DNA of 64,000 nt, taken from Cryptomeria japonica. Its lineage: Eukaryota; Streptophyta; Pinopsida; Cupressales; Cupressaceae. The DNA lies in NCBI RefSeq assembly GCF_030272615.1, contig NC_081405.1, forward strand, positions 604,067,177 to 604,131,176, read 5' to 3'. The translations under genes were made by a program, and so were the position numbers. Under the pieces are notes generated by a model, which worked only from the letters and a program-made list of their open reading frames with translations, was not told the origin of the DNA and made no database searches. This document shows, one piece after another, positions 63,019 through 64,000 of the stretch. Each line of letters begins with the position of its first letter. The stretch's first letter is position 1.

Positions 63019-64000
63019 TCATACCACATCAAGTGGTTCACAACGCACTTCAATAACACTCAATATTTTGTCATGATCTTCACTATCTAGTCTCCACTTT
63101 TGAGACCGCCCTCGACATGGAACTGTTTGAAGAATTAGGCCAACGGCAATGACCAAGTGACTCTACTGATATACCTTGTTGTCAATTTGGTATTCAGTGA
63201 AATGAATCCCATGTTAAACAATTTTAACTTGTTTGAAATATGTCCCTTGCACTACAACTGATCTTGCATGTACATGTATATAAGAAACGTGAGAAATTAA
63301 AAAATTTCACATAAGCGATTTGTACATGTACATGTACATATTCAAATTAGAACTCAAACCTGTGGGAAATGACATTCCATCACTCATCTCAGATTTTGAT
63401 AACTTCTTTCTCTCTTCTATGCAACGCAATAAATAATAACTAACACCTTCTATATTTCCATCTTCTGCTATGACTGCAAAAATATCTCCTGCAGTTTGAC
63501 ACAAGTTAAATAAATTCTAAGTTATATGTCATTTTTAAGGAAATGTTTACATGTGTACGTCATGTATGTACCTTTTTTAATCAATCCTGAAATATGATCG
63601 TAATCAACAGAAATCAAAGGAATGTCTTCAAAGTTTTCATCCTCATTTGAATCCTCGTATGTGTCAAAAACATCTAGTGGCACCATTTTCCATTCACTAA
63701 CATATCCAAGCTCTTGGTTCTTGCAATCAACATAGTTTTCGAAAATGCATTTAGAACAAAAACATGAATAATCCCTAGTGTATAATGTCCATGGGCGATT
63801 ATCTGTACTCATGACACAATGCAAAGATCTTGTCCTCTCCACACTCTTGCATCCATGCATTGATTTTCTATCCACATCTGCAAAATGTACATGTGTACAA
63901 GAATGTACATGTAGATCAAGTTGTTAAATTAAAAAAAATTAAATAAAATACTAAAAGAGAACACGTACCAGTTATCTCCCAAAACACTCTATATGGAATG
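63019..64000 (-). pseudogene. Multi-exon gene of unknown family with Cys cluster, 5' end outside window
   Basis: Four exons can be joined in phase. 64000-63969 (donor CTG/GTACGT). 63877-63572 (acceptor TTGCAG, donor AAAAG/GTACAT). 63488-63360 (acceptor CTGCAG, donor CACAG/GTTTGAG). 63257-63019, ending at a TGA. The second exon carries SLHCVMSTDNRPWTLYTRDY followed by CFCSKCIFENYVDC, then YVSEWKMV, a likely zinc-binding or redox-type Cys group with a conserved Trp spacing. The third adds DIFAVIAEDGNIEGVSYYLL. The fourth has two in-frame stops (after FKQVKIV and KVYQ), then GRSQKWRLDSEDHDKIL. The joined frame is good evidence of a former real gene. The stops make this copy dead unless the last exon is modelled wrongly. 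I recall similar Cys-rich tails next to transposase genes in other eukaryotes but cannot name the family. Confidence 0.6.

Larger units (their letters stand above)
56240..64000. mobile_element. Candidate large DNA transposon (or chimera), right end outside window
   Basis: Begins where the copia gag breaks off. The junction sequence CACTTTTGCCAATG forms a 12-bp imperfect hairpin with TTGGCGAAAGTG 9 bp further on. Next come a cluster of GTTCGAGCGAAC-type palindromic motifs (56291-56458), an AT-rich spacer, a 2-kb array of hairpins, a three-exon plus-strand gene, tandem repeats, and a convergent minus-strand gene that continues past the window end. CACT-initial termini with mixed-orientation subterminal motifs resemble the CACTA/EnSpm plan. 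I do not recognise the proteins as TnpA or TnpD. Without the far end, unity of this 7.8-kb stretch is inference. Confidence 0.4.

Overview
The window is plant nuclear DNA, most likely from a seed plant with a large, repeat-filled genome. A gymnosperm is plausible but unproven. Evidence for a plant: an LRR receptor ectodomain of the EFR/Xa21 type, a PLS-type pentatricopeptide remnant, LTR retroelements primed by plant initiator-Met tRNA (TGGTATCAGAGC), a hAT transposase relic, and AT-rich DNA with long dinucleotide repeats. I found no intact host gene, no RNA gene and no bacterial or organellar block. Nearly every coding stretch carries in-frame stops or frameshifts.

Layout. 1-825 is a foldback repeat. 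1210-1450 is a dead PPR fragment. 2958-3295 is a tract with a single G. 6040-8775 is a hAT transposase lying in one reading frame and broken only by stop codons. 10241-13589 (+) and 20941-22292 (-) are degenerate ORFs of unknown, retroelement-like proteins. 15904-17335 is a Ty3-type gag fragment between two copies of a short dispersed repeat. 23205-25226 is an LRR receptor ectodomain plus membrane segment, without a kinase. 27091-34044 is a complete but dead Ty1/copia element with both LTRs and a 5-bp target duplication. 34654-35664 is a solo LTR, also with a target duplication.

The right half is a nest. 38478-44320 is a minus-strand LTR element with a target duplication. It encodes a coiled-coil/zinc-knuckle protein and a second unknown ORF, with no visible reverse transcriptase or integrase. 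44512-47366 is a Ty3/gypsy polyprotein relic. A second element of the reverse-transcriptase-less type (from 47367) interrupts its RNase H region. A copia LTR and gag (from 54141) interrupt that element's 3' LTR, and the gag is in turn broken near 56240 by another element.

That last unit (about 56240 to beyond the window end) is the most interesting. Its edge carries a palindromic motif cluster. It then has a 2-kb array of perfect hairpins, a three-exon plus-strand gene of unknown family, a 0.46-kb tandem repeat, and a convergent minus-strand multi-exon gene with a cysteine cluster. I read it as a candidate undescribed DNA transposon or a chimera, now decayed. In several relics the stops are mainly TAG and TGA where CAG or CGA is expected, which fits methylcytosine deamination in silenced elements.
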